Origin: Blastomyces gilchristii SLH14081
Taxonomy: Eukaryota; Ascomycota; Eurotiomycetes; Onygenales; Ajellomycetaceae
Direction of reading: 5' to 3'
DNA: 64,000 nucleotides
Assembly (NCBI RefSeq): GCF_000003855.2
Contig: NW_003101680.1
Span: 124,001 to 188,000, forward strand
This document shows positions 36,901 to 49,492 of the stretch, in pieces. The notes below the pieces were generated by a model. That model saw only the letters and a list, made by a program, of their open reading frames with translations. It was not told the DNA's origin and did not search any database. The position numbers and the translations under genes are program-made. Numbering within the stretch: the stretch's first letter is position 1; each line of letters starts with the position of its first letter.

Positions 36901-37720
36901 AAGAAGATAGTTGACTCTAATTCATCTTGTGTAAGATCAGGCTATTCTCAGTCATTTTCATTAATATAGTTGAGAAGTGATATATTCTCTTTCTCTGAAT
37001 CTGAATCTGATAAGTTTTGAAAGAGAGTTCTTATAAAAGCTTAACATTTTTTCTCAAAAGAGTTTGCTGTATATGATTCATTCTGAAACTCATATTCTAA
37101 GGTGGAAAGTTTTGCTACACTTCTTGTTTTAGTATAGTTAAAAGCTTTAAAAACTTTCTTTTCTTATGCTTCTTCAAGAAATTTATTCCAGCAGTCTGTT
37201 TTAACTCTTTTAATATCTGAAAAGTATTCATTTCTGACAGCTTTGAACTCTTTATCAGAAATTATATCATTCTTTCAATCTCTTTTAGCAGTAGTCAATT
37301 GTTTTCTTTTAGATGTGATATTCTCATTTCATCAAGGTTTTAAATACTCAGAAGACTTTCTCTTTGAAATATTGTCTTTAACACTTGTTAGAATAATAGA
37401 TGTAATGAGCTTCACTCTATTCTTAAGCATTTCATTTGAGATATCTTGACCAGGATTTCAATATAGCTCACTCTGCCTTTCAGATTTTAACAGTTTTATA
37501 CTTTCTTCAACTGCCTTCCAGTCAGCTTTTTCAAAATTAAACTGATTAGAGAGAAGAGGGTTTTCACTCATTTGTTTCTCACTCAGTTCAATATTAAATT
37601 GAATAATCTCATAACCTGATTCTGATGTCTCATTTGAATTAATAAACCAGTTTACAAGTCTTTCTTCCATCAGATTTTATGACATGAAGGTTAGATCTAT
37701 AATAGATCACTGTTATATTA
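33983..37720. repeat. 14-bp target-site duplication around LINE-2
   Basis: TCACTGTTATATTA at 33983-33996 and 37707-37720 flanks LINE-2. It defines the truncated 5' end of LINE-2 at 37706. Confidence 0.95.
33997..37706 (-). mobile_element. LINE-2: 5'-truncated Tad1-like LINE in Gypsy-2
   Basis: On the minus strand this copy runs from inside the endonuclease (37706) to the 3' UTR and TAA tail (34020-33997). It is collinear with LINE-1 and fills the gap that the composite SINE makes there. Landmarks: the FIDIKEAF-like region near 36500, the catalytic box Tyr-Met-Asn-Asp near 36205-36220, RNase H near 35000-34900, and the UTR hairpin at 34055-34077, here with one mismatch. The 5' truncation is typical of incomplete reverse transcription. 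Many RIP-type stops; not functional. Confidence 0.9.
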
Positions 37721-38308
37721 AATATAAAGTGATAGAAGTTTTAGACAGTTGTAACTACTATCTTAATACATTATTAAAAATTTATAATATCTTTTATATA
37801 GACTTACTTCACTGTACTGTCACTAATTTATTATCTTCTTAACTAAGTTCTGACTGAGAGATATCAGAACTTATAAAATAAGATAATAAACTTGAATAAG
37901 AGTAGACTAGTTAGTGAGATCATGAATTTCATATTTAGTCTCATTTAATCTGATCTCATACATTTCTCAGCATGAGTCTCATCAGAATCAAGTCTTAAAA
38001 AAATCTGAAAATGAATCATTTCTGAGAGAAATAATGTGAAAAATGATCAGATTTAATTCAAAAACAGTGAAATAAGAGTAATTTCTCAGAATAAACTGTG
38101 AAAGATGATCATTCTTTCAAAATCAGAATGAGACTGAGACTGAAGATTAAAATCAGTCTCATTCAATTCATTCAGTAATTGCTTATATAATCAGAATTTG
38201 ATAATAATTGTTGATAATACTTATAAAATAACTAAATATATTCTTATACAAGTTTATTCTTCACTTTCTTATAAAAACTACACTTCTCTGCTATACTGTG
38301 ATCAGAGA

Positions 38309-41300
38309 TAGACTGACTGTGTAACCGTGTCTGAGACCAGGATCAAACTTTACAGTTGTCACATTGCCTAAAAGCATTACTTCTGGTCATGATTTGTATT
38401 CATCACATTGATTTCAAATCATGTTATTTCAAATATTAAAGATTTCAGATTCACTTTTCAAATAAAAATCTAGTCTCAGATAAAGAATATATTTGAATTC
38501 TTAGTCACATTTTCATTCTGATCTCATTATTGAAAATGGCATTAAATGAGATTATGAAATCATTTCTCACTTATATAATATCATAACATAGTGCTCATTT
38601 GTTGAAAATTCAACAGAGAATGTTATCAAATATTATTACTTTTCTAAACATAGATCATAATTAATATCATTTTAATTAAAAAAAAATATAAAATATAAAA
38701 AATAATAAAAAAATAAAAAATAAAACAACAAGAAAAAATCACAACAAAAAAAAAAAAAAGAGAAAGAAAAAAAGAAGAGAAAGAAAAAAAGAGAAAGAAA
38801 GAGAAAGAAAAAAAAAAAAAAGAAAAGAAAAATAAAAAAATAAAAAAAAAAAATAAAAAAAAATCAAGATCACAGAGCTGCAGTATTCTCAAAATACTCA
38901 CTTCTCAGAGTCTTTATAATGTTCATCATTAACTGTGTATCTCTTACAGTGAGAGTAACACAGCTGTGATGAGTCATTGTCTTAACATTATCTAATAAAT
39001 AATCAGTATATATCTATATAAATGTGAATAATTAGAAAACATACACTTAAAAAATGTGATCAGAGTGAACTCTGCTGTCACTTAAATAATATCAAGAATA
39101 GAATACTGAAATCAATGATTTCTCTCATTAATTTCATGAATAAGGCATGTGAAGATGATCTTGAGAAATATAAGATTCTCTGACTTCTGATAAAAACAGA
39201 TCTCATGAAGAGACTCTATTTTCATTATATCAGTGACTGAGTGTTATTAAAAAGCATTACTTCAATGCATATGTACTTACTATGATAATTGACTCTCTGT
39301 ATATGTGACTGAGAGTTGCAGCTTTCTCATGCTGCACAGCTCTCTCTGAGATACTGCTGCTGATTTGTAAGTCACACAGTCTCTCAGTTCAGCATACACT
39401 GCATATATACAGCTCTGTGTGCTGAGGCTGTGTTGATCATTATAATCTGATATAGTACTTGCTTTTCACAGGCCATGTTTTGTTTAATTGAGAGAGAGAG
39501 GGAATGCAACTGCTGTTTTATTTAAGAGAAGATGAATAATTGAATCTGTAGAAGATAATTTAATTTCTTCTATATTTGAAATTTGATTAGTCTATACTCT
39601 TCAATTTGAGAATTTCTGAGAGTGTTTTAATAGTTTTCATATCAGCTTGAAATTAGTGATTGATTGAAGAAGAGAAAAGAGAGAAGAAAGAAATGAGAAT
39701 AACTTATCTTTATAATATAAAAACAGAGAATTGCTGTAATCATTTATTCTAGTAACAAAGATCTGTTTTCTGCATGTATTTCTGATACAGATTATATAAT
39801 AACTGTATATAAAGAATATCAACAGTGCATGTATTGAATAAAGATGATATTGCTATACAACACTGTAGCTGTTTCTGTACATTACTGAAAGCTGTTAATA
39901 TTTTCTTTAAGTCTCTTTATATTTGATAAGTCAGTAATATATTTCAATGTACTTCTTCTTTCATCATCATCATCATTATTATCATTATTATCACTATTAT
40001 TATCATTATTATCATCATCATTATTATCATTATTATTATTATTATTATATCATTTCATTTCTGACTATCTCTTCTACCTTTATCTTTCTTCAATACTCAC
40101 TGAAATCAATCATATCATCTCTCTTCAAATATTCTGCAGTTCTGTGAATCATCAAGATGTGTGAGTACTATCACAGATTGAAGAAAGAGAAGAAGAAGAC
40201 ATTTAAGTAAAAAGAGACAGATTGTAAGACATATTATAATATCTTGAAGAGACTCTGTAAAAGAGTAGAATAATAACAATTTTAAGTAACACTTCTGATA
40301 GATTTAGACTGAACTAAGTATAGAAATAATGCAGATGATACTGTCTGTAAAAGATTGAAGAAGAAGATAGTGAAGAATTTTATACAGTAGTGATGAGATC
40401 AGAAGAAGTTCTGAGAATGATTTAAGATCAAGATAAAAAGAGAAAGAGAGAAGAAGAGTATTACTGTAAATAAGTAACAGCAGAAGAAGATTGAGAGAGT
40501 ATTAAAGTAAGAGATAAAGAAGTTAAAACTGATAAATTTTTTATTTATTAAGAGATAATAATTTTTGATAACACTTCTGTTGTCTAATTGATTAGTAGAA
40601 GCTGATAGAGAAGAAGAGAATTAAGACCTTGTTCAGGTCTTGAATGCACTTCATAATTCAGAATATTAAGAAAACAGCTCTGCTCTCTGAGTATATCAAT
40701 CTACTTACTGCTGAGATGAAACCTGAGACAGCAGATCAGAAAATGCAGGATTTTGAGATACAGATTGACCTGGCTGAGAGAAAGCAGTAGAAACTCTTCT
40801 CTAAGAAGATAGTGAAGAGAGATTTTGAGATAATTATCATCTCAGATAAGAAGAAGAAGAAGAAGAAGAAGAATAAAAAGTGAATTATAAAGAATGATAA
40901 AAAGAATAAGAAAGAGTAGAAAGATAATAAGTAGAAAAAGTTTTTTTCTTTTTATATTAATTAGTTATAAGTTCATAATTATTAATAATTGAAATTAATT
41001 TTGAGTTTTTAAAAATTATTGTACAAGTTGTAATCAAGTCAGAAATAATATATATATATATATATATATTTAACTATCATGATTCACAAATCACTATAAT
41101 ATATAAGTATCAACATTTTTTAAACATTGATATTCATAATATTAATATATTTTTAATAATATTATTTAATAATATAATTTAATAACACTCTCTTTCACAA
41201 TATTAATATATTTCAAGAAATATGACAGAGATTAATCAAGATTATTTATTTACTTTTATATATTGATGATATTCAATCTGAGTTAGTACTAAAATTATAA

Positions 41301-44136
41301 CTAAGCTAAGAAACAAGATTATTTTCTTTTATATTAATTCTTCTTACACACATCAGTGATCAGTTATTGAAAATAAATTATCATCTTTCTTAAATTATTA
41401 TTATATCTTCTAAATTCACTTCTTTCACTTCTTTTACTTCTATTAAAGATTCATAAACTCTTCAAGAAATCACTGTGAATTACAAAGTCTATGTTATTTA
41501 TAATTCAACACAGAATACTCTCTTTCAATTATAATGAATAATCACTTCATTCTTTATATCTGATTCCAGGTCATGAAATTTATGAAAAACTCAATATAAA
41601 TACTGAGATGAACTATAAAATAATTATTAATAGATTATATTATAGATTACTGAAGAGTTATCTCTCTACTATAATTACTGTAACTTCATTCAGAAATATT
41701 TATCATAAACTGATTATGACTCTGAAGGAATTTTCTGACATCTGAAGTCATCAGAATGTAGATAATAAAAGAAAAATAATTAGAAAATTACTACTGAGCT
41801 GATAAGTTACTCTATCAGATAATAATTTTTGATAACACTAACTTTCTAATTTGAAGAAAATCATGTAAAAACAATCATATATCAGTACTCTGATTTCATA
41901 ACTCTTATCTGATAACTTCTATGAATAATTACTTTATATATATATATCTCTGAATCTTTCTCTTCAATCAATTGAAAACTCTGAATTCTGAACACTTCTT
42001 TAAATACTTAATTCAAATCTTTATATTTCACATCAATTCTGTCTTCAGTTCAATCTTGAGATACACTACAAAGTTAATATATAATATCTAGAATCAGAGT
42101 TGAAGAATCATTGAAGAGTGTCTCTTACAGTGAATACATGAACTAGTATAAATAATCTTACATTTATAAAAGTTATATGTTATTACATTGATGAGAACTG
42201 AACTTATTAAGAGACATTAATTGAATTTAAATCATTAATCAGTAGTTATACTGAGAATTATATAACAGAGATATTAATAACTGTGATTAAAAATGATTAT
42301 TGAGACATTAGTCTCAGTCTTCTTACAATTATAACTGATAATACTGTGAATAACTACACTATGATAAAGAGCTTGAAGCAAAAATTGACTTTGTATTTCT
42401 GAAATAATAAATAAGATTATATTTTCTGCATTGCTTATATAATTCAACTTATGATATAAATACTGATAAAGAATCTTAATATTAAGATGAAGAATAATAA
42501 GATAACTGATTCTTAAGATGAGAATAAGATGAAAGTGATTACTTAAGTAACTTTTACATTCACTTTACAAAAGATAATGTTTTTTAATAACACTTTTTAA
42601 TATTGCTTTTTAATAATACTTTTTGATAATACTACTGTTAATTTTGAATAGATTGACTAATAATTTAAATATCACAGATTTGAAATATTATTAATACAAT
42701 TTGTATCTTCTTTAAATAATAATAATGATTTCATAATATTTAATAAATAAATAAATCAGTTATATCACTGAATATGATACAGAATGTTAGAATATGATAA
42801 AGTTCAATATATAAGATAACTGTTTAGACTCTTCAATTGTATCAGATGATTGATTATTAAGTATAATACTCTGATTGAGAAAAGATTCAGATATTAAAAC
42901 TTTCTGATATGAAGTGAACTTAGTTAAAATATATGATTGATTTACTGTTTCAGTTTTATAAGATAATAAAGACAGTCTCAATCACTTGTATATTAATACT
43001 GCAGTCAGTCTGATAAATGTATAACAGTTTATTTACTCATCTTAAGAAGCAGTTGAATTACTTAAAAAGAAATTCAGTCTGAAATAATACTATAGTGCAG
43101 GCTATTATTACTGTAAGAAATAAACTAGTATATTACTACAGTAAAACTGAACAATCTTTTACAGAGTACTATGCTATAGCAGCTCTATTAAATCTCTCTT
43201 ATCAAGTTAATATCTACACTTCTCAAGATTGAATAGAGAAGAAATGAGACTTATATATTAAATTAGTCTGAGACTACTATAATATCAACTATCAGAGATT
43301 TGAATAAGTAGATATTCAAAATATAAAGACAGTGAAATATAATTCTCTAGTAGATAACAATCTTTGATAATACTTCATATTATATAGAACTATAATACTA
43401 ACTTTAAAACAGAACTTATATACATTAATTGCAACTGAAAATCAGACAAAACTATATACTTATAAAACTGAATTTAACTGCTATCTTTAAGATAATTCAA
43501 TGAATTTACATATTAAATCAATTCTAGAGTTATAAAAAATTGTTGAAGTACATATTCAACTGTTATATTAATAACACATGATATTCTGACAATTTCATTG
43601 ACAGAGGTGAGAATGAAGTGAAAGTTCAACTCAAGTTAAAATATTTATCACTATCACTGAGAACAATTATAAGAAGAAATAATTAAGAAACTCATAATTA
43701 TAAAACATGAAATTATCAGACAGTTTAATATCTCTGATTATAGTATATCAGAGAAGTGTAGTTTTTATAAGAAAGTGAAGAATAAACTTATACAAGAATG
43801 TATTTAGTTATTTCATAAGTATTATTAATAATTATTACTAAATTCTGATTATATAAGCAATCACTTAATGAACTGAATGAAACTGATTTTAATCTTCAGT
43901 CTCAGTTCTATTCTGATTTTGAAAGAATAATCATCTTTCACAGTTTATTCTGAGAAATTACTCTCATTTCACTGTTCTTGAATTAAATCTGGTCATTTTT
44001 CATGCCATTTCTCTCAGAAATGGTTCATTTTCAGATTTTTTTGAGGCTTGGTCCTGGTGAGACTCACATCAAGAAATGTATGAGACCAGACCAAATGAGA
44101 TTAAATGTGAAATTCATGATCCCGCCGGCCAGTCTA
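38309..44136 (+). mobile_element. hAT-2: complete hAT element inserted in hAT-3
   Basis: 5828 bp, inverted relative to hAT-1, with ends TAGACTGACTGTG and CCGCCGGCCAGTCTA. It is flanked by a perfect 8-bp duplication, ATCAGAGA, at 38301-38308 and 44137-44144. It shows the same order of parts as hAT-1: purine tract (38680-38870), trinucleotide repeat (39958-40050), transposase and AT repeat (41049-41070). The interior is full of RIP-type changes, the tips are not. A same-family insertion inside another copy is unusual enough to note. Confidence 0.9.
40130..43400 (+). pseudogene. hAT-2 transposase relic
   Basis: Plus-strand counterpart of the hAT-1 transposase. The C-terminal landmark, NKLVYYYSKTEQSFTEYY followed by A-A-L-L-N, lies at about 43121-43200. 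The N-terminal Lys/Glu-rich stretch is near 40170-40260. Comparison with hAT-1 shows that each copy has a different set of stops, so both decayed after insertion. Exon borders are not resolved. Confidence 0.65.
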
Positions 44137-44300
44137 ATCAGAGATATTACACTATCTGATAATTTCATATTTTATAATCATGAGTTTCTTGATTATTTCT
44201 TCTCATAATTGTTCTCAGTAATAGTGATAAATATCTCAGATTGAGTTAAACTTTTACTTTATTCTCATCTCTATCAATGAAATTATCATAATATCATATA

Positions 44301-44789
44301 GAATCGATCTTTGAGGGCTACGACGGCCGAAAGTGGAAGGTGGTTACGCTGCTTTCGGCCGCTCTGGCACCGCGGATTCGCACCCACTCTAAGAAACACT
44401 ATACCTATTCTGGAAGTCATCAGTCGCCGCTTTTTGAGAACCCATTTACGCCACGCCCCATCTCACCTTCTGCTCGCGCGACTGCTCGCGAACCGCTCAC
44501 CCTGTCCCATTCACTACATTCCCTCATTCGCCCAGCTAGAGCGCACCGTTCCTAGCGCTCAACCCTCCAAATATGATGGCCCCCTAGATAGTCATGGCCT
44601 CCCCATTCTATAAATACCATCATGTCCCCCTCCTCAGGTTGCCGTTGGTCCTTTTCGAACCATTATACGCATGTTACCAGTCCCTTCTCCTCTCCGTCCC
44701 ATTTCCTCTGCAGACAGCGTCCCCCTCCCTAGAATCTCTTTTCTATCTACCTACGTATCAGCGACAGTCTCACGCGCCCACTGAACGGT
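44301..44789 (+). promoter_or_regulatory. Upstream region of the DUF3435 gene with TATA box
   Basis: The base composition changes abruptly at about 44300 to CpG-rich sequence. A TATAAATA box is at 44609-44616, followed by long C/T-rich stretches (44621-44735), a common feature of fungal promoters. The likely first ATG is at 44790. Assignment as promoter is inference from position and motif. Confidence 0.5.
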
Positions 44790-47700
44790 ATGACGGTTGG
44801 AAGACCCAGAGTGCCGAAAGCTGGCAGGTCACACACGGCAGGTCGACAGCATTCACCCAGAAAGCCGAACTACACAGCCATATTGAAATGACATGAGGCC
44901 GCTGGCCGCACATCCAGAATTTACTCTGCAAATGCTGAGAGAGACAGAGGGATGGTCCAGTGGAAGCTTCAGCGGTAAGTGTTGATCTGTGTGAGGAAAT
45001 TGAATTAACCTTCTTACAGAGACCAGCTTCTGCTCTGCTGAACTCAAGACTACAGAAATGGAGTTCTTTGAGAATCTGACAGCAGGCTGAGTCAAGACAT
45101 ATTTTGACTGGCTCAAAAACACCCACTGAAACAGCATCAAGGCAGCATCAGCCTTTGACGGTTACTGGCAGCTTCTGAAGACCCTGTATGTGGAGCACAC
45201 CGGTCATGGTATGGATGATGAGATGGCACAGGATTGTCTGAATGTAGGACCATCAGAACTACTGATATGGCTCCAGCTGACAGGCTCCCTACACAGTATA
45301 AGAATGTCGTGATCAAGCAATGGGGTCTGCGGCGGCGACCGAAGAGAAAGCCGTCCGGCACCAAGGATGATGTGTACCACATCCTCCATTCCCATTGAAC
45401 GCGGTGCACGAAAGCCTATGCTGATGAGAAACAGCGACACTACGTTGCTACAGGTATCCTCCTGTCCTTCATCTCCGGTGCGAGGCTGGTCTCGCTGTTC
45501 GACACCCGGATCAAAACAATTGATGAGAAAGCCGGATACGGACCGTCAACGGGAGCGTCGCACACAGCCCACAAGGACTCAAAGAGCAGGACTGACCGTC
45601 GCCGTCACCGTCACCGTCCCCGAGGGACAGGGTCCCCCGACCTCTACTCGAAGGCGGGACCCCGGATCGGCCAACACGATAACAGACCCATAGCACCCGT
45701 AGCACCAGAGAAACGCAAGAGGGCTCATTCCGATGACGACGAGGAATATCGCGATCCAAAGATGGCACGAATCATGGCTCCTCGGAGCTGTCGCTCCGCC
45801 CGAGAAGGAGCATCCTGCAGCAAATACGGGATGCCCGGTGAAGACATTATGTTCGATGCCCAGGATAGCGACCTCGATAGCCATGGGGGCAATGATACGG
45901 ACTTTGACTCAGGGTATGTTGATGAGGAAAGTGACAGCTCTCGCAGCAATTCCTGTGAACCCATCTTTAGTGAGCCCGTGCAAGAAAACGATACCGACAC
46001 CAAATCAAGTATGGGGTCAGTGAAAAGCGGCTCCACCAGCGGTATATCTGCTGGCAATGACCTCAGTGAACTTGACCGCTTCATAGATGACGTGACAGAC
46101 AATGAGTATGATGCTGGCCCTGAGGAGACTGGGGCTCTTGTCTGGCAGTATATCGAATTCCACATCATCCAGAGCCCCTTGGCTGGCCGGCCAAACATTC
46201 TCCTGGCTAAGGTCACACTTCTTCACACGAAGGGTGAAGACAAGAAGCCGCGAGTGTAAGGTGAATGCAACTTCTCTCCTCTCAAACCCTGTCTTGTTGT
46301 AAGCTTCAATGACTGACTGACACTGCAGGAAAACATTTGTCATCAGTCACAATCCGGAGCCGCTCCTGGACCTTCTGAGGCATCTTCTCTTCATGGCAAT
46401 ACATGATGAGATCTTCGCCCCTGAATTCAAAAAGCTTGAAGATATCTACTGATATCCCATCCCATCGCACCGAGGCGGTATGAATCTAAAGATCAAGGCA
46501 AAGATGCTGGACATGCCGGTTTTTCGCCAGCCCGAACGCACGGGGAATGAATATCGAACATCAGAGAGAACACCTCTCAAGGCGTCTACATGGAGTGGCT
46601 ACCTCAGGCACCTTGGCCCGGTGGCCGGGCTCAAATATCGTCTGACCCAGTACGTCTGGCGACGTTCTCTCATCAACGCCATCAACAGTATGTGCCTCCC
46701 TCTCATTGGTCCCTGTCGCGCCAGTGCTCAGCTTCGTCATTCTGTTCCTTCTCGCTTTTATCCTCTCTTTCTTTCCTTCCCCCCTGGCCATCATACAAGA
46801 ATTTTTTGCTGACCTACCGGATCCGCAGACAGAGCTCCGTCTTCTGTTCGGGATCAAGTCGCCGACCACGAAACCAACGCGGTACGGTACTATCTAGACA
46901 CGATCATCCGGTTCGATCTGGAAGCCGCGGCCATGGAGCTGCCATCTAATGATGTGGTTCAGAAAGCAGCCCATGGGCTGTTCTTGAACACTGACACCAC
47001 CGCCCTCACAGAACTTACAGATGAACTGAAAAGAAAGATCACTGACAACTCAAAGATTAGAGAACTTGCTGAGCAAAGTAAAGAGCTGACTCAGAAGCTC
47101 AGGGCAATGAGATTTCATTCTGTGCTGGCAGCGCGGGGCAAAACTCCACTATACAAGAAGAAGATGAAGGCAGTTTCTCAGTTGAACTGCAGCAAAGTTT
47201 ATCTTCACTCCAAGCTTATCAAGTGACAGAGACAGTGACACTTTCAGCATGCTGATACAGAGTGATTCAACCAGCAATTCTGCAACAGCATGACTGATAA
47301 GTCTCTGAATGAGTGTCCAGCTCCACCATCACTTCAGATCCTGGAACAGAGATGGATCATTGAGCTGATGTGTGCTGGCACTCAAAAACTGACTGAGGAT
47401 GAGCAGTTCGCGCGCTGGTGTGCATGCATCATTGTCTGGTTCAAGCTGCAGTGTCAGAAGCAGATTCAGCATCAGGGTCATCATAAGAAACAGCAGCCGC
47501 CCCAGCAAGATTTCCAACCTGACCCACCCCTAGACACCATGTGAGTGAAAGAATCTATTCCAGTGAAGCTGGGTGAAAAGCAGTGCTCATTCTGCATCAC
47601 TGATACCTTGTTGTCTTGGAGAGAGTGGATGAAGGTTTGAGAGTGCATGAACAAGTTCTGGAATCATATTGAGAGCATCCACTGTGAGCAGCTGGAGGTG

Positions 47701-47823
47701 TACTCCTCCGGACAAAAACACTGCAGGATCTGTAAAATACAGGGCATCACCTTCATTCCACCCTGCCTCATGGAATTCAAGAGTCATACTTGGAGTGTAC
47801 ACGGCCCCCGTCTACGTCCATAG
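44790..47823 (+). pseudogene. DUF3435-family tyrosine-recombinase-like gene, inactivated
   Basis: Four exons can be traced: 44790-44975, 45021-46255, 46329-46687 and 46829-47823, with introns GTAAGT...TTACAG (44976-45020), GTAAGG...CTGCAG (46256-46328) and GTATGT...CCGCAG (46688-46828). The order of blocks fits DUF3435 proteins, which are tyrosine-recombinase-like and include the captains of Starship elements: an Arg in SGARLVSLF (about 45480), QYVWRRSLINAIN before intron 3, and a VRYYL Tyr block at about 46880. The C-terminus has two C2H2-like fingers (CSFC..., CRIC...) ending at TAG 47821. Damage: TGA at 45088, 45127, 45396, 46450, 47224, 47236, 47263, 47542 and 47638, mostly where Trp is plausible, and a frameshift near 45243; exons 1 and 2 also do not join in frame. 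Confidence 0.8.
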
Positions 47824-48594
47824 GTTTTAACAGGGGACGTCTGATGATTAAACCATATCTCTTTATTATTTCTAATCTTTCATTACTTTTAATACTTTTG
47901 CTACAAAGTGCCTATAAATCTAAATGACAACCGGAAGTGACAGAGCTGTACTGCAGCCAATACATAAACACAGATTATTCGCTGCCACCAAAGACCCTAG
48001 AGGGAACTACAGCGACGGATCACGGCCATCCACGCTGTCAGTGCATACTGCGGTGTTCGCCCAAGTACAGGATGCTCGCACAATCTGCGACACGCGTCGG
48101 CACCGGTGAACCCGATGCCCCGACTGACTGTCTGTCACCGAGCTCCCGACCATCTTGGTTTCCGCCGGGCAACCAGGGCGAGGAGGCGAATCATCAAAGT
48201 GGGGGTTTATTGTGTGCCTGGAGATCCCCGTTCGTCTCACAGATCATTCACAATTCCTCACGTCCTAATCTACCTTTCTGTTTTCTTCTGCATTTGATAA
48301 CAGATAAACTACTGTGGCTTAGGAACAAGTGGTTATATGCTATTTATTTACTCCATCTTCACAGTAAATTTGCTGTATTTGTATATTGTTTTGAATTAGA
48401 TATGTTTTACAGCACTAGTCAAGCTACGGTGATGTTTTCTACCCAATAATTTTAATTTTGCTTGTTCTACCCTCTATTTCCACAATGTGAAGTACTCTAT
48501 ACCATCCTTCATTGCCTACAAATGCCAAGTTGCAGTTGGCTCGCTTCTTAATCCATTCCAGGCTTCATTCCGTAAATGAATTCAGGCTGTGGCA
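47824..48594. other. Intergenic DNA, no supported gene
   Basis: GC-moderate sequence downstream of the DUF3435 gene. An open plus-strand frame (47937-48449, 170 codons) has no recognisable domain and a codon pattern that changes midway at about 48250, where the sequence becomes AT-rich. I do not call it a gene. Confidence 0.4.
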
Positions 48595-48607
48595 TTACAC
48601 CCTGGAG

Positions 48608-48700
48608 CTCTGAAGAATAGGGATTTTTTCCCCTAGGAATGATATCTGCCATGACCAGGGGCTACTCTGAAGAATAGGGGTTTTTTCCCTAGGGCTGCAC
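48608..48700. repeat. Short imperfect repeat pair
   Basis: CTCTGAAGAATAGGGATTTT and CTCTGAAGAATAGGGGTTTT occur about 59 bases apart, each followed by TCCCCTAGG or TCCCTAGG. Function unknown. Confidence 0.7.
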
Positions 48701-48809
48701 GGAGTGAATGTCGCTCTCGTCCAATTGCCCGGCGCCACGTACCAGAGTTGTTTCAAAAATACCCAACCCTGAAATGGGGAAAAGCTCTGGGAAAAGCGAC
48801 CACACATTT

Positions 48810-49492
48810 GATCTAACGGCGCAACCTGGTAGTAAATTAGGCATCAGCTCTCCGGCTTCAAAAAACCAATAATAAATTTTAGAATCGCTACCTCCTTCGC
48901 TATCTTTTACTTCTACCTAGCACAGCAACTTAGGAGAATCATCATTCATGGAAACCTCCTGAGCGCGTACATGACATCATCTAGGGGCTACCTTTTTGAC
49001 CGTTAAAGCTTAGCTGTTTCTTGGCGTGTTGGTGCGGCTTGCCTGCGAAAAAGCGATTTTGCAGTTTTGCAATTTTGCATTTTCACTTTTTAGCGTTTTG
49101 TACGCAAGCCAGCAGGAGATTTGGGTCAACATACATGATTCGATGGGCGTGTATACTGTGGCGCTTATGATCTCTGCCGATGGAGGCAGCCATAACTCAA
49201 ATAGCAGGTTATTGCAGCAGAGATGATTTTTCCATATTATGTAACTTTACGTAGACTAAAGAGAGTCCTCCAGCTCATTCTTGAAAGCCAATCCAACAAT
49301 ACATCTTGAAAGCAAATAAGGTTGTAAAAGGGAGTGAAATGAAGAGATGACTAAAGGATACGCATAAAATTAAGGAAAGGTCTAATGACAGCAGAAGCCC
49401 AGCACAAAGAAGTAGCATTAGTAGTCTGGCAGGGTTTTAGCGGACAGTTCTACGTATCTGCCGAAATCCGTGTCACGAAAAAAGGAGCAGCG
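48810..49492. other. Intergenic DNA without recognisable features
   Basis: Unique GC-moderate sequence. No coding frame with convincing length, no repeat and no RNA fold was noticed. Confidence 0.5.

Larger units (their letters stand above)
31261..37902 (+). mobile_element. Gypsy-2: partial Gypsy-A-family element split by LINE-2
   Basis: The sequence directly after the LINE-1 tail matches the Gypsy-A interior from about position 13815 (minus strand) onward. It runs through reverse transcriptase, RNase H and integrase to 33996, is interrupted by LINE-2 (33997-37706), and resumes at 37721 with the integrase C-terminal part up to 37902, where hAT-3 begins. No LTR is left. The start at 31261 coincides with the LINE-1 end, so LINE-1 probably inserted here or a rearrangement joined them; the expected left half of Gypsy-2 was not found upstream of LINE-1. 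Confidence 0.8.
37903..44300 (-). mobile_element. hAT-3: broken hAT copy that hosts hAT-2
   Basis: The segment 37903-38308 starts with TAGACTAG and is collinear with hAT-1 from 6591 to about 6990. After hAT-2 it resumes at 44145 and matches hAT-1 from about 6999 to 7147, then stops at about 44300 where the GC island begins. The 8 bases before 37903 are AATAAGAG; the matching right duplication is missing because the element is cut. Only about 560 bases of hAT-3 remain. It is mutated over its whole length except some terminal bases. Confidence 0.85.

Noticed and set aside
2219..43400. TGA read as Trp, as in a mitochondrial or altered genetic code
   Set aside because: LTR pairs and repeat copies show active G-to-A and C-to-T mutation, TAA and TAG stops also occur, and genes in the GC island use TGG normally. 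Nuclear LTR elements, hAT elements and spliceosomal introns also argue against mitochondrial DNA.
45511..46343. Minus-strand ORFs under the DUF3435 gene
   Set aside because: They are shadows of the GC-rich plus-strand exon, which has the recognisable blocks.
47937..48449. 170-codon open frame downstream of the DUF3435 gene
   Set aside because: Composition changes in the middle of the frame, there is no domain, and an overlapping opposite frame is equally open.
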